Below the pieces are notes generated by a model. That model worked only from the letters and a program-made list of their open reading frames with translations, had not been told where the DNA came from and searched no databases. Source: Nocardia sp. SYP-A9097 (lineage in GTDB: Bacteria > Actinomycetota > Actinomycetes > Mycobacteriales > Mycobacteriaceae). Taken from it: a stretch of 64,000 nt of DNA. This document shows, in pieces, positions 8,376-16,875 of this stretch. Location of the stretch: the NCBI RefSeq assembly GCF_009649815.1, contig NZ_WJIC01000002.1, positions 1 to 64,000 of the forward strand, given 5' to 3'. How positions within the stretch are numbered: the stretch's first letter is position 1; every line of letters begins with the position of its first letter. Both the position numbers and the translations under genes were made by a program.

Positions 8376-10271
8376 TCAGTTCGCGGCGCGGTCGCGAGCC
8401 TTCTTGCGCGACAGCTCGCGGCCACGCTCGGTCGCGCCCAGGATGAGCTTGCGCACGCGCACGACCTCGGGAGTGACCTCGACGCACTCGTCGTCGGTGC
8501 AGAACTCCATGGCCGCTTCCAGATCCAGGTGCAGCGGCTTGGCCAGGGTCTCGAACACGTCGGCCGTGGCGGACCGCATATTGGTCAGCTTCTTCTCACG
8601 GGTGACGTTGATGTCGAGGTCCTCGGCACGCGGGTTGATGCCCACGACCATGCCCTCGTAGGTGTCCGCGCCCGGCTCCACGAAGAACTGGCCGCGGTCG
8701 GAGAGCTGGATCATGGCGAACGGGGTGACCGAACCGGCACGGTCCGACACCAGCGAACCGGTGTGGCGGGCGCGGATCTCGCCGGCCCACGGCGCGTAAC
8801 CGTCGAAGATGGCGTTGGCGATACCGGTGCCGCGGGTCTCGGTGAGGAAATCGGTACGGAAGCCGATCAGACCACGCGAGGGCACGATGAACTCCATGCG
8901 CACCCACCCCGCGGAGTGGTTGCTCATCTGGACCATCTTGCCCTTACGGGCGGCCAGCAGCTGGGTGACGGCGCCCAGGTACTCGTCCGGGCAGTCGACG
9001 GTGAGCTCTTCGTAGGGCTCATGCATCTTGCCGTCGACCATCTGGGTGACCACCTGCGGCTTGCCGACGGTCAGCTCGAAGCCTTCGCGACGCATCTGCT
9101 CGACCAGGATGGCGAGCGCGAGCTCACCACGACCCTGCACCTCCCAGGCGTCCGGGCGGCCGATGTCGAGAACCTTCAGCGAGACATTGCCGATCAGTTC
9201 CTTGTCGAGGCGGTCCTTCACCATGCGGGCGGTCAGCTTGTGACCGGACACGCGACCCACCAGCGGCGAGGTGTTGGTGCCGATGGTCACCGAGATGGCG
9301 GGCTGGTCAACGGTGATGCGCGGCAACGCAACCGGGTTCTCGACGTCGGCGAGGGTGTCGCCGATCATGATCTCCGGGATGCCCGCGACGGCGACGATGT
9401 CACCGGCGATGGCCTCTTCGCCGGGCTTGCGCTCGACGCCGACGGTCTGCAGCAGCTCGGTGATCTTGACGGTCTTATTGCCCTCGGGGGTCATCCACGC
9501 CACGTTGGCGCCCTTGCGCAGGGTGCCGTTGTGGATGCGGACCAGGCCGATACGGCCGAGGAACGGGGAGGCGTCGAGGTTGGTGACGTGGGCCTGCAGC
9601 GGCGCGTCCTTGTCACCCTTGGGGGCGGGGACGTACTTCATCAGGACCTCGAACAGCTCGTCGAGGTTCTCCGCGCCCGGCGCGTTGCCGTTCTCGGGGC
9701 GGATGGTCGAGGCCTTGCCCTCGCGGCCGGAGGCGTAGAGCACCGGCAGATCGAGGGCGAGCTCGGCGGCTTCGGAGGCCTCGTCGTCCAGATCGGAGGC
9801 GAGGTCGAGCAGCAGATCGTGCGACTCCTCGACGACCTCTTCGATACGGGCGTCCGGGCGGTCGGTCTTGTTGACCACCAGGATGACCGGCAGCGAGGCG
9901 GCGAGCGCCTTGCGCAGCACGAAGCGGGTCTGCGGCAGGGGACCTTCGGACGCGTCGACCAGCAGCACGACACCGTCGACCATGGACAGGCCGCGCTCGA
10001 CCTCACCACCGAAGTCGGCGTGGCCGGGGGTATCGATCACGTTGATCACCGTCAGCGAGCCATCGGCATTGTGCCGGTGCACCGCGGTGTTCTTCGCAAG
10101 AATGGTGATGCCCTTCTCGCGCTCCAGGTCTCCGGAGTCCATCACTCGGTCGACAAGCTCGGCGCGCTCGGCAAACGCCCCGGACTGACGCAACATGGCG
10201 TCGACCAGTGTTGTCTTGCCGTGGTCGACGTGCGCCACGATGGCGACGTTACGGAACTCGACAGACGACAC
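8376..10271 (-). CDS. typA: Ribosome-associated translational GTPase TypA/BipA
   Basis: A 631-residue translation-factor GTPase. The G1 motif AHVDHGKTT is at residues 13-21, followed by ERGITI-type switch I (EKGITIL), DTPGHADFGGEVER (G3), and NKTDRPDAR (G4). The EF-G-like domains and BipA C-terminal domain follow, and the length matches the family. I take the GTG at 10271 as start because AGGAGG lies 8 nt upstream; the extension to 10349 is non-conserved. TypA binds ribosomes under stress and aids 50S assembly. It is divergent from the IdeR-box small gene at 10423. Confidence 0.96.
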   Translation of the reverse strand: MSSVEFRNVAIVAHVDHGKTTLVDAMLRQSGAFAERAELVDRVMDSGDLEREKGITILAKNTAVHRHNADGSLTVINVIDTPGHADFGGEVERGLSMVDGVVLLVDASEGPLPQTRFVLRKALAASLPVILVVNKTDRPDARIEEVVEESHDLLLDLASDLDDEASEAAELALDLPVLYASGREGKASTIRPENGNAPGAENLDELFEVLMKYVPAPKGDKDAPLQAHVTNLDASPFLGRIGLVRIHNGTLRKGANVAWMTPEGNKTVKITELLQTVGVERKPGEEAIAGDIVAVAGIPEIMIGDTLADVENPVALPRITVDQPAISVTIGTNTSPLVGRVSGHKLTARMVKDRLDKELIGNVSLKVLDIGRPDAWEVQGRGELALAILVEQMRREGFELTVGKPQVVTQMVDGKMHEPYEELTVDCPDEYLGAVTQLLAARKGKMVQMSNHSAGWVRMEFIVPSRGLIGFRTDFLTETRGTGIANAIFDGYAPWAGEIRARHTGSLVSDRAGSVTPFAMIQLSDRGQFFVEPGADTYEGMVVGINPRAEDLDINVTREKKLTNMRSATADVFETLAKPLHLDLEAAMEFCTDDECVEVTPEVVRVRKLILGATERGRELSRKKARDRAAN

Positions 10272-10403
10272 GTTAGATTCCTCCTGGTGCAAAGGGTTGG
10301 CCCGACCCGGCGGGTCATGCATGGGGAAGTAGTTGATTCCACCGGGCATGCGGCGAGCTACACACTACCGTTCGACATAACTCACTCGTTTAACGCACCC
10401 GAG

Positions 10404-10422
10404 TTAGGTTAAGCTAACCAAC
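10404..10422 (+). promoter_or_regulatory. IdeR/DtxR-type iron box
   Basis: Nineteen bases matching the IdeR consensus TTAGGTTAGGCTAACCTAA at 16 positions (here TTAGGTTAAGCTAACCAAC). It abuts the ATG at 10423. A TANNNT hexamer (TAAGCT, 10410-10415) sits inside the box about 7 nt before the ATG, so a leaderless transcript blocked by iron-loaded IdeR is plausible. Promoter assignment is inferred. Confidence 0.75.
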
Positions 10423-10602
10423 ATGGGCAAGGTAAAGGCGAAGGATGTTTCCGGTCTGAAGCCGAAGAAAAAATGCTGCCGCAAGAAGACGCGGTGCTTG
10501 AAATGCCCTTTGGTCATCATGCGGATGAAGAAGCTCGAAGCCTCGGGCTGCTGTAGCAAGAAGGAACTCAAGAAGGGCCTCAAAGCCGCACGCGCGGCAT
10601 AA
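10423..10602 (+). CDS. Small Cys/Lys-rich protein under an iron box
   Basis: A 59-residue basic protein with 17 lysines and six cysteines at positions 18, 19, 25, 28, 43 and 44 (CC, CxxC, CC). There is no signal peptide or membrane segment. The cysteine pattern suggests metal binding and the lysines suggest nucleic-acid or phosphate contact, but I do not recognise a named family. The ATG directly follows an IdeR-type operator with no Shine-Dalgarno, consistent with a leaderless mRNA. It is divergent from typA and upstream of the pterin dehydratase. De-repression in low iron is predicted from the operator. Confidence 0.8.
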   Translation: MGKVKAKDVSGLKPKKKCCRKKTRCLKCPLVIMRMKKLEASGCCSKKELKKGLKAARAA

Positions 10603-10663
10603 TTTACAACGGCGCGCTGCCGAAATCCGCGCGCCCGCACTCCGCCGGGAGTACACCGGACAC

Positions 10664-10957
10664 ATGACTCCCGCACCGCTCTCCGAAGCAGAAATCGCCA
10701 AGGCCCTCGCCGAACTCCCGGGCTGGACCCGCGCCGGGCACAGCATCTCCCGCACCGCCGAGGCAGCCTCGTTCCTGGCCGGAATCGAACTGGTCCGCCG
10801 GGTCGCGCTCGCCGCCGAGGCAGCCAACCATCACCCCGATATGGCTATCCGCTGGCGGCGCGTCACCTTCACGCTCTCCACCCATGACGCGGATGGGCTC
10901 ACCGCGCTGGATGTGGCTCTTGCGCACGAGATCGATCGGCTGGAAGCGCAGAGCTAG
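10664..10957 (+). CDS. Pterin-4a-carbinolamine dehydratase family protein
   Basis: A 97-residue protein of the PCD/DCoH family, which dehydrates 4a-hydroxytetrahydrobiopterin. The signature is clear: AEAANHHPDMAIRWRRV (tandem His at about 57-58) followed by TLSTHDADGLTALD. The length is typical. Its 3' end overlaps the convergent pimE gene by 59 bp. The same pairing with pimE is known from mycobacteria (Rv1159A). Because actinobacteria generally lack biopterin-dependent phenylalanine hydroxylase cycles like those of animals, the physiological substrate is unclear. Confidence 0.92.
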   Translation: MTPAPLSEAEIAKALAELPGWTRAGHSISRTAEAASFLAGIELVRRVALAAEAANHHPDMAIRWRRVTFTLSTHDADGLTALDVALAHEIDRLEAQS

Positions 10958-12167
10958 TGCGGCCCGCCCACGCCACCCAGACATAGAAGACCAGCACACC
11001 GATCACATCCACCGCCGCCAGCCAGGACAAGATGCCCGGCCGCGAAACGGTCCAGATGGACTTCTGGAAGTGCGAGAGCAGCCAAGGCACCCCGATCACG
11101 GTGGTGACCAGCCAATACCCGGCCAGCAGCCGCGCGCCCGCGACCTCCCGCAGCGGGCCGTACAACAGCCACAGCATGACCGGAATCAGCCAGATCCAAT
11201 GGTGTGACCAGGAAATCGGCGACACCATCAAACCGAACAGCTGCACGATGAGCAGCGTGCCCAGCCGGTCGTCCTTGGCCAGCGCACGCCAGGCCAGCAC
11301 CGCCAGCACGGCCGTCACCAGCACCGCCGCGATCCACACCGGCCCGGAGACCACATCGTGGCCGAGCAGGCGACTCAGGGCACCGCGCAGCGATTGATTC
11401 ACCGACGACCCGACCGGACCGATCCGGGTCGCGTCACCGAGCAGTTCGGTGAAATATTTGCGCGTCTCATCGGGGGTGATCAGGTACGTCAGCGCGACAG
11501 TGCCGAAGAACACCACCGCCGACCACGCCGCCGTGAGCCAGCGCCGCTGGGCCGCGAAGTACAGGCCGGTGACCGCGGGGGTCAGCTTCACCCCGGCGGC
11601 CGCGCCGACCAGCGTGCCGGAGATCCACCAGCGGGTGCTGCGCACCGCGACCATGGCGATCAGCACCAGGAAGACATTGACCTGGCCGTAGTCCAGGGTG
11701 GTGCGCACGGGCTCGAGCCACAGCCCGACGGCCGTCCACGCCACCGCGGTCGTACGCCAATGTTGTTCGCGCAGTGCGTCTTTCCCGAGAATCATCTCCA
11801 GCGCGAGCCATACCACGCCGAAGAGTGCCGCCATGGTCGCCAGCAGCCAGGCGATGGCCACGAACGAGAACGGCAGGAAGTGCAGCGGATAGAACACCAG
11901 TGCCGCGAACGGCGGGTAGGTGAACGGCAGCGGAAAGTCCGGGGTCTTACTGGAGTCGGTGAAATCGAAGAGGTTGCCGCTACCCAGCGCGGCCGAACCA
12001 TCCACATAAACGTGCAGGTCGACGAAGTTCATGCCATTCGGCAGGACGAGCACCCAGGCCAGGCGCGCCAGCACCGAGATACCCAGTGCCGCGGCTGCCA
12101 GTCGGAAGTGTCGGTTCACGGCGGGACTTTCAGCTCGGGCGACAGGCCTCGACAAGCGTAGTCGCAT
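10899..12167 (-). CDS. pimE: Polyprenol-phosphate-mannose-dependent mannosyltransferase PimE
   Basis: A 422-residue polytopic GT87 (DUF2029) glycosyltransferase with about ten hydrophobic segments. The first extracytoplasmic loop carries the acidic motif NFVDLHVYVDG; D50 corresponds in position to the catalytic Asp of mycobacterial PimE. The enzyme adds an alpha-1,2 mannose to PIM4, committing it to polar PIMs. It lies in the periplasmic face of the plasma membrane. Its tail overlaps the pterin dehydratase gene. Gene context (typA, lpqW, Rv1157c-like) matches the mycobacterial locus and supports the specific call over other GT87 members. Confidence 0.88.
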   Translation of the reverse strand: MRLRLSRPVARAESPAVNRHFRLAAAALGISVLARLAWVLVLPNGMNFVDLHVYVDGSAALGSGNLFDFTDSSKTPDFPLPFTYPPFAALVFYPLHFLPFSFVAIAWLLATMAALFGVVWLALEMILGKDALREQHWRTTAVAWTAVGLWLEPVRTTLDYGQVNVFLVLIAMVAVRSTRWWISGTLVGAAAGVKLTPAVTGLYFAAQRRWLTAAWSAVVFFGTVALTYLITPDETRKYFTELLGDATRIGPVGSSVNQSLRGALSRLLGHDVVSGPVWIAAVLVTAVLAVLAWRALAKDDRLGTLLIVQLFGLMVSPISWSHHWIWLIPVMLWLLYGPLREVAGARLLAGYWLVTTVIGVPWLLSHFQKSIWTVSRPGILSWLAAVDVIGVLVFYVWVAWAGRTSSALPADRSRAQEPHPAR

Positions 12168-12357
12168 GGTGAAATGTGCCGTGAGGCGCGCACCACCTGC
12201 TGTAACATTTGCATCACTGACCCCATCAGTAACACCGCTTCCGGTGGGCCATTCGATAGCGTTGCTTGATGCAGGACGCCAAGATCACTCCGTGGCTGTA
12301 CAACCGGGCAGCCCGGTCCCTAGAGTGTCGCGGAAGCGATGTCTCCATCGCCGCTAG

Positions 12358-13170
12358 ATGCACCCGAAGGTAAGGACGGCTACACCAGTGCTTCGCACCC
12401 GAGGATCGCGGTTCGCAATGTCCGCAGTCGCCCTGGCGGCCTGCGCCACCGTCGCCGTACCGACCACTGCGTTCGCCAAGCCGACGCCCGCGCAGACCAC
12501 GGCGTCCATTCCGATGATCCCCGAAGGCGTTTCGGTCGACGCGCTAGCTTCGCTGATCCCCGCCATCATCGGTGCGGCCGCCGGACCAGCGGATATCGCG
12601 GCCCCCGGCCCGCAGACCGCCATTCTCGATCAGGCCAGGCAGATCCTGTCCACGCTGAACCTGCCGCCTTCGGTCAAGGACACGCTGAACAAGATCATCA
12701 CCTTCCTGGACGGCAGTGGCGGTGGTGGCCCGGACATCCCCAAGGACGGCCCGGTCATCGCCCAGTTCCTCTGGCCGAGCATCGGTAAGGGCTGCATCGG
12801 CTCCGGCGCGGATTCCGTCGGCACCGCGCTCGCCGTGCCCGGCCCGGCCCAGCTGCCCCCGCCCGGACCCGTCGCGGGCCAGGCCGGTTTCGTCTTCACC
12901 GCGCTGGGCACCAAGCGGCCCACCGAGATTCAGACCCCGCCGATGACGGTGCAGTGGCTGAACCTGGACACCCGCGCGAGCGGCGTGGCCAACCTGACCG
13001 ATGAGGCCAAGATCAACCCGGATGGCCCGGCCACGCTGTCGGCCATCGTCAATACCGGTGCCGGGCGCGTCGTCGCCGTGGTCTCGGGTTCGCTGACCAC
13101 TCAGGCCGATCCGGAGTCGCAGCCCATCACCTGCTCGTTCCTGCCGACCGCCGGATTCTTCACCGTCTGA
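12358..13170 (+). CDS. Secreted Rv1157c/Rv1158c-like protein
   Basis: A secreted Ala/Pro/Gly-rich protein of up to 270 residues. The N-terminal signal peptide ends at TTAFA-KPT near residue 40. Two cysteines, in GKGCIGSGAD and PITCSFLPT, probably form a disulfide. A GTG at 12388 preceded by AAGGACGG is a better start than the ATG at 12358 and would give a conventional 30-residue signal peptide. It is divergent from pimE, as Rv1157c/Rv1158c are placed near pimE in mycobacteria. Function unknown; envelope location is inferred. Confidence 0.82.
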   Translation: MHPKVRTATPVLRTRGSRFAMSAVALAACATVAVPTTAFAKPTPAQTTASIPMIPEGVSVDALASLIPAIIGAAAGPADIAAPGPQTAILDQARQILSTLNLPPSVKDTLNKIITFLDGSGGGGPDIPKDGPVIAQFLWPSIGKGCIGSGADSVGTALAVPGPAQLPPPGPVAGQAGFVFTALGTKRPTEIQTPPMTVQWLNLDTRASGVANLTDEAKINPDGPATLSAIVNTGAGRVVAVVSGSLTTQADPESQPITCSFLPTAGFFTV

Positions 13171-13198
13171 AGGTAATCCGAAAGTCAGCCGAGAATTC

Positions 13199-13242
13199 CG
13201 CCCCTGTTCCACTCCGGCGACAAGCCGGACGGGACAGGGGCG
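13199..13242 (+). terminator. Compound stem-loop terminator
   Basis: A 12-bp outer stem (13199-13210 with 13231-13242, one wobble) contains an inner 6-bp stem (13213-13218 with 13224-13229), followed by a T-rich stretch. It ends the Rv1157c-like gene and insulates the SILSIGS-repeat gene that begins directly after it. Confidence 0.8.
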
Positions 13243-13284
13243 AAATCTTTCTTGATCATGGATTCCTGTGGTAGACCGACAGTT

Positions 13285-13644
13285 ATGGCCGCTGAGAACT
13301 CCGCCCTGCGGGGCCTGAAGTCGCGCCGATCGATCCTGTCGATTCGCTCGGAGGGATCGATCCTGTCGATCGGCTCGGCGTACTCCATCCTGTCCATCGG
13401 AAGTATCGGGTCGGTGCTGTCCATCGGCTCCGCCGGATCCTTCGGCTCACTCATCTCATCCGCGTCGTTCGGCAGCATCGGATCGGCCTTCTCCGGCCTG
13501 TCCCGCTGGTCGATCTTCTCGTGGATGGGTGACCGCCAAGCCTTCTCGGGGAACGACGACAGTGTCGACCACCACCACACCTTGCGCGTGGTCCCGGACG
13601 AGCCGGATCTCCTGGAGGATCCGACCTTCCACAGCCAGACCTAG
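13285..13644 (+). CDS. SILSIGS-repeat protein
   Basis: A 119-residue protein (130 if started at the TTG at 13252). After a basic N-terminus (GLKSRR), residues about 15-75 consist of degenerate repeats of SILSIGS/SIGSAGS, reminiscent of short-period solenoids or amyloid-like stacks. The tail is acidic and histidine-containing (DDSVDHHH) and lacks repeats. No signal peptide or classic TM helix, though the repeats are hydrophobic on one face. The start is uncertain because no ribosome site precedes any candidate. Compositional bias is real at protein level: codons vary between repeats. No function assigned. Confidence 0.7.
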   Translation: MAAENSALRGLKSRRSILSIRSEGSILSIGSAYSILSIGSIGSVLSIGSAGSFGSLISSASFGSIGSAFSGLSRWSIFSWMGDRQAFSGNDDSVDHHHTLRVVPDEPDLLEDPTFHSQT

Positions 13645-13691
13645 ATTCACGATCCCCACTCGAGCCCGATCTGTTCCCACCTCAATACTTT

Positions 13692-13725
13692 TCGTGCCCC
13701 GCTGCCGTACGGCAGCGGGGCACGA
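13692..13725. terminator. 17-bp perfect palindromic stem
   Basis: A self-complementary 34-bp sequence between two convergent genes (the SILSIGS gene and the DUF1906 gene). It can act as a terminator in both directions, although neither side has a strong T-tract. Confidence 0.65.
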
Positions 13726-13743
13726 GGGTCCGGGGAGACGGAT

Positions 13744-14469
13744 CTACCACCACTGGCCGTACTGGGGGGCCAGTACGGCGTTGACGTCGACTCCGATGCC
13801 GTCGAGGGAGCGCTTGTCGATTTCGAACTGGTGCAGGTGGGCGTCGGGGTGGACGTAGCCCTTCGGGGTGCCCCAATTGTGTTGCCAGAAGTAGGAACCC
13901 AGGCCCGCGCCGCGAATCGAGTCGATGGTGGGCGAGTTGGCGTAGACGCCGACGCGCTCGCGGCCGAGGACGGTTTCCCAGCCGCGTAGATAGGGCTCGA
14001 TCATATTGTCGAAATCCGCGTCGTCCGGGTTGTCGTCGATGGAGGCGTAGATGGGGACGTTGTCCGGGCCGCCTGCCGCCTTGTGCAGCATCAATCCCCT
14101 TGCGGCGTGCCTGAGTCCGGCCTCGAGACCACCGCGCCAGTCGGCGGTGGGGCCCTTGCCGAACTGGTAGCAGGAGACCACCGAGAGCCCGGCGGCCCTG
14201 AGTTGGTCGACTTCCCTTGCCAGCAGCGGCTTTCCGGCCATCCACTCCGCGCCGGGGCGGCGATCGGAGACGTACCGGATGACGCCCATATGCCCTTCGG
14301 CACTGATGGATTCGGCGGCGGGGACACCGCCCGCGTAATCGAGCAGGGTGCCGAGTTGTTGCCGCGCAGCGGCATTGGGGGCGGGCAGGCTCAGACCGGT
14401 GGAGACGCCCGCGGCTACGGTCGCACCTCCGAGTAGGAACGCCCGGCGGCTGACACGGGAAAACACCAT
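13744..14469 (-). CDS. Tat-exported DUF1906 glycoside-hydrolase-like protein
   Basis: A 241-residue secreted protein. A twin-arginine signal (SRRAFLLGG, residues 7-15) is followed by the DUF1906 domain, a TIM-barrel-like fold related to GH25 lysozymes: GVIRYVSDR, VVSCYQFGK, PIYASIDDNPD and VGVYANS mark the strands. It resembles the M. tuberculosis Tat substrate Rv2525c, linked to peptidoglycan. The start at 14469 has AAGGAG 9 nt upstream; codons further upstream are unsupported. The acidic residues in SIDDNPD could be catalytic. Substrate is unknown. Confidence 0.88.
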   Translation of the reverse strand: MVFSRVSRRAFLLGGATVAAGVSTGLSLPAPNAAARQQLGTLLDYAGGVPAAESISAEGHMGVIRYVSDRRPGAEWMAGKPLLAREVDQLRAAGLSVVSCYQFGKGPTADWRGGLEAGLRHAARGLMLHKAAGGPDNVPIYASIDDNPDDADFDNMIEPYLRGWETVLGRERVGVYANSPTIDSIRGAGLGSYFWQHNWGTPKGYVHPDAHLHQFEIDKRSLDGIGVDVNAVLAPQYGQWW

Positions 14470-14737
14470 CGCGGAACTCCTTCGCACACTCGCTGATCGA
14501 ACATGCCGATCGCGCGCGCACCGAAAGATTGCCCGTGACCGGTAGAACCCTTGCGGCGTGCCCGGCGCACCTTCCCCGATAACCCGCAGATCATCTGTGC
14601 GCCGGGAGCCCTGAACGTGAACTCATTTCACCATATTCACATTGGAATCGCCAGAAGCACACGGCACATTGGCACCATGAGTCACACGCGTGCACAACCA
14701 GGCGCATCGGTCATCGATCGAGAACGGCTTCCGCCGG

Positions 14738-15952
14738 TCAGACGCGGGTTCCGTCCAGGCGTGCGCCCACATCGATGGTCCGGCGGGCGGTATCGGCCAC
14801 CTCGGCACGCACCACCGATGCCACCTGCACGGCCACCTGCCGGCGAATTCCGGCGAGTTTGCCGAGCGTGGCCGCGCGCAGGCCCTGCGCCTTCAGCTCG
14901 AGTTCGATGTCCTCGGGTGCGGGCGGGACGGCGTCGATGACAATCAGCAGCGGTTCGGCGGCGCGGGCGGTCAGGGCCACCGGCACCAGCAGTTCGGCGC
15001 TGTAGCGATTGGATTGCAGCACATTCACGGTGATATCCAGGCTCACCGGAATGGTCAGATCGAAGGTCACCAGATCCGCTTTGTCGGCGGTATCGGCCGC
15101 CGGCATCGGGTGATGGTCTGCGGGCGTGGGCAATTCGGCGATCACGGGTTCGGGCGCGGCCGGCGCGGGGTCGTGCGTGGATTCCACGACCCGGGGTAGT
15201 CGCACCGTACCCTGCACCGCGACCTGCGCCTTCTTACCCGGCCCGGTGCGAATCGGGCCGACCTCGATGGGCTTGCCCGCCATGGATTCCACCACCTCGC
15301 GCACCCGATCGGCGGTCACGATGCGTTCGAAGAAGCGGTGGCCGAAGTCGCCGTAGTCGATCCACTCGTGGGTCGGCCGGCCGCGATAGCGCGATCTACT
15401 GCCGTTGAGAATGGCCTCCACATCGAAGGTGCGCCCGCGCTGTGCGTCCGGATCCTCGAGAATGCCGTTGATCCGATTGGCGACCTCGTTCTGCACGAGT
15501 TTGGCAATGGGGTCGACCAACAGGTCGAAAGCCGCGCCGATGGCCTGCGCGCGCATGACGAAACTGACATCGCGCCCGGTGACCGGCGGAATATCGATAA
15601 CGATGAGCAGCGGATTCGCCGTGCGGGCATGCAGCCGCAGATCGATATCGACGACCGCTTCCAGGCGTAGTCGCTGACCGCCGAGGGTTACATCGACCCG
15701 GAGTTTCACCGGCAGCGCCACATCGAAGTGCACATGTGGGCCGCGCCGAATGATGGTGGGTTTTCCGACACTGCCCGTGGCCACGAATCGTGCGAGTCCG
15801 GCTGGGCCGATACCGAATGGTCCGATGGTCATACCGCGTCCGGCCATACCGGACACCGCCGCTTCGATTCGGGATTCCGTAACCGCCGCCGCCACGAAAC
15901 GTTCGCCGAATTCGGCGTAATCGATCCAGACCGGTTCGTCGGACGGCGTCAT
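14738..15952 (-). CDS. Protein with two tandem homologous domains
   Basis: A 404-residue protein built from two copies of one unit. The first opens WIDYAEFGERFVAAAV and contains GMAGRGMTIGPFGIGPAG; the second opens WIDYGDFGHRFFERIV and contains SMAGKPIEVGPIRTGPG. Each continues through a beta-rich section ending PLLIVIDIPPV or PLLIVIDAVPP and a helix with a VQNEVAN/VASVVRA pattern. No signal peptide or TM helix. The linker between units is Pro/Ala-rich. I chose the ATG at 15952 because homology to the second unit starts there. Unknown family; beta-sandwich lipid- or ligand-binding units are a guess. Confidence 0.75.
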   Translation of the reverse strand: MTPSDEPVWIDYAEFGERFVAAAVTESRIEAAVSGMAGRGMTIGPFGIGPAGLARFVATGSVGKPTIIRRGPHVHFDVALPVKLRVDVTLGGQRLRLEAVVDIDLRLHARTANPLLIVIDIPPVTGRDVSFVMRAQAIGAAFDLLVDPIAKLVQNEVANRINGILEDPDAQRGRTFDVEAILNGSRSRYRGRPTHEWIDYGDFGHRFFERIVTADRVREVVESMAGKPIEVGPIRTGPGKKAQVAVQGTVRLPRVVESTHDPAPAAPEPVIAELPTPADHHPMPAADTADKADLVTFDLTIPVSLDITVNVLQSNRYSAELLVPVALTARAAEPLLIVIDAVPPAPEDIELELKAQGLRAATLGKLAGIRRQVAVQVASVVRAEVADTARRTIDVGARLDGTRV

Positions 15953-15977
15953 CCAGCTACTTTCGTCGGGCGGGGAC

Positions 15978-16012
15978 CCCTGTCCTGCCGATGAGGGGGC
16001 AGCAGGACAGGG
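15978..16012 (-). terminator. Stem-loop after the CHAP-like gene
   Basis: Perfect 11-bp arms (15978-15988 and 16002-16012) with a 13-nt loop between the CHAP-like gene and the downstream duplicated-domain gene. It would separate their transcripts. Confidence 0.6.
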
Positions 16013-16117
16013 ATCAATCGGCGACGCTGCCGGGCGCCGCCGAGACCATCGTAGGCGGTCGACCCGTTCAGTCCCACCCTCCCGGGTCAGCGTTTCCAAA
16101 ATGTGGAACCGCTCTGT

Positions 16118-16729
16118 TCACAATCTGCCGTATCCGACCAGTCCGCCGGAGACCTCCGCAGGCTTTATACGATGGATGCTGATCTTGCCGAATTCATTGC
16201 CGCCGATGGTGGTGATGGAGTCCACATCGGCGTCGATGACGATATTGGTGTGCTGGTTGAAGACGCTGCCCTCGGCGTACATCACCACATCGCCGATATG
16301 CGGGCGATAGCCCGGATTCTCGAAACGCTGCTGCTGCCGGTAATACGCCTCCAGGGTGGCGACGCCCGGAATCCGCCAGGAGCCGGAGTTCGGATTGTCC
16401 AGTGCGCGACCGGATTCGCGCATCACCCAGCTGACGAAGTCCGCACACCACGGCTCCTTGACGCCCTCGGAGTAGGTGGTGCCGGCCGGCTGGCGGCCGA
16501 ATTCCTGTTTCGTGACATCGAGAACGCGCAGCTGGGTCTCATTCAGACCGGTGCGATCGACGGCCGGGAAACTCCGCAGCCGGTCCCCCGCGACCGCCGG
16601 GTCCGTCGAATGCTCCTGCCACCAGCGCACTCCCGTCACACCACCGACCGCGAGTACGGCCAGTACCGCGATCAGCGCCAGCCGCCCGCGACCGCGTTTG
16701 CGTGTCGGACGATCCAGTTGCACGGTCAT
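16118..16729 (-). CDS. Membrane-anchored CHAP-like amidase/endopeptidase
   Basis: A 203-residue protein with a basic N-terminus and one TM helix (residues about 17-36), then an extracytoplasmic CHAP-like cysteine peptidase domain. The catalytic Cys sits in EPWCADFVSWVM (C95) and the His in NQHTNIVI (H160), in the order and spacing expected for NlpC/P60-CHAP folds; YRPHIGDVVMY precedes the His as usual. Such enzymes cut peptidoglycan peptides or amide links. The start has GGGGGAGAG upstream. It neighbours the DUF1906 cell-wall protein but is separated by a hairpin. Substrate is inferred. Confidence 0.83.
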   Translation of the reverse strand: MTVQLDRPTRKRGRGRLALIAVLAVLAVGGVTGVRWWQEHSTDPAVAGDRLRSFPAVDRTGLNETQLRVLDVTKQEFGRQPAGTTYSEGVKEPWCADFVSWVMRESGRALDNPNSGSWRIPGVATLEAYYRQQQRFENPGYRPHIGDVVMYAEGSVFNQHTNIVIDADVDSITTIGGNEFGKISIHRIKPAEVSGGLVGYGRL

Positions 16730-16875
16730 ATGGTCTCTCCCCCGTATCCGGTCGAAGATCGACCGCTACCAGTTTCGACGTCATCCGGGCGTGAGAGGTT
16801 CCCGCCGACCCGAATCCCCACAAAATCCCCACATATGCGGAACCGGCCGATCCCTGTCCGGCTGCGGGCGCGCCC

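Noticed and set aside
8529..10412. 627-codon plus-strand frame across typA
   Set aside because: Fully antisense to typA, whose GTPase motifs are certain.
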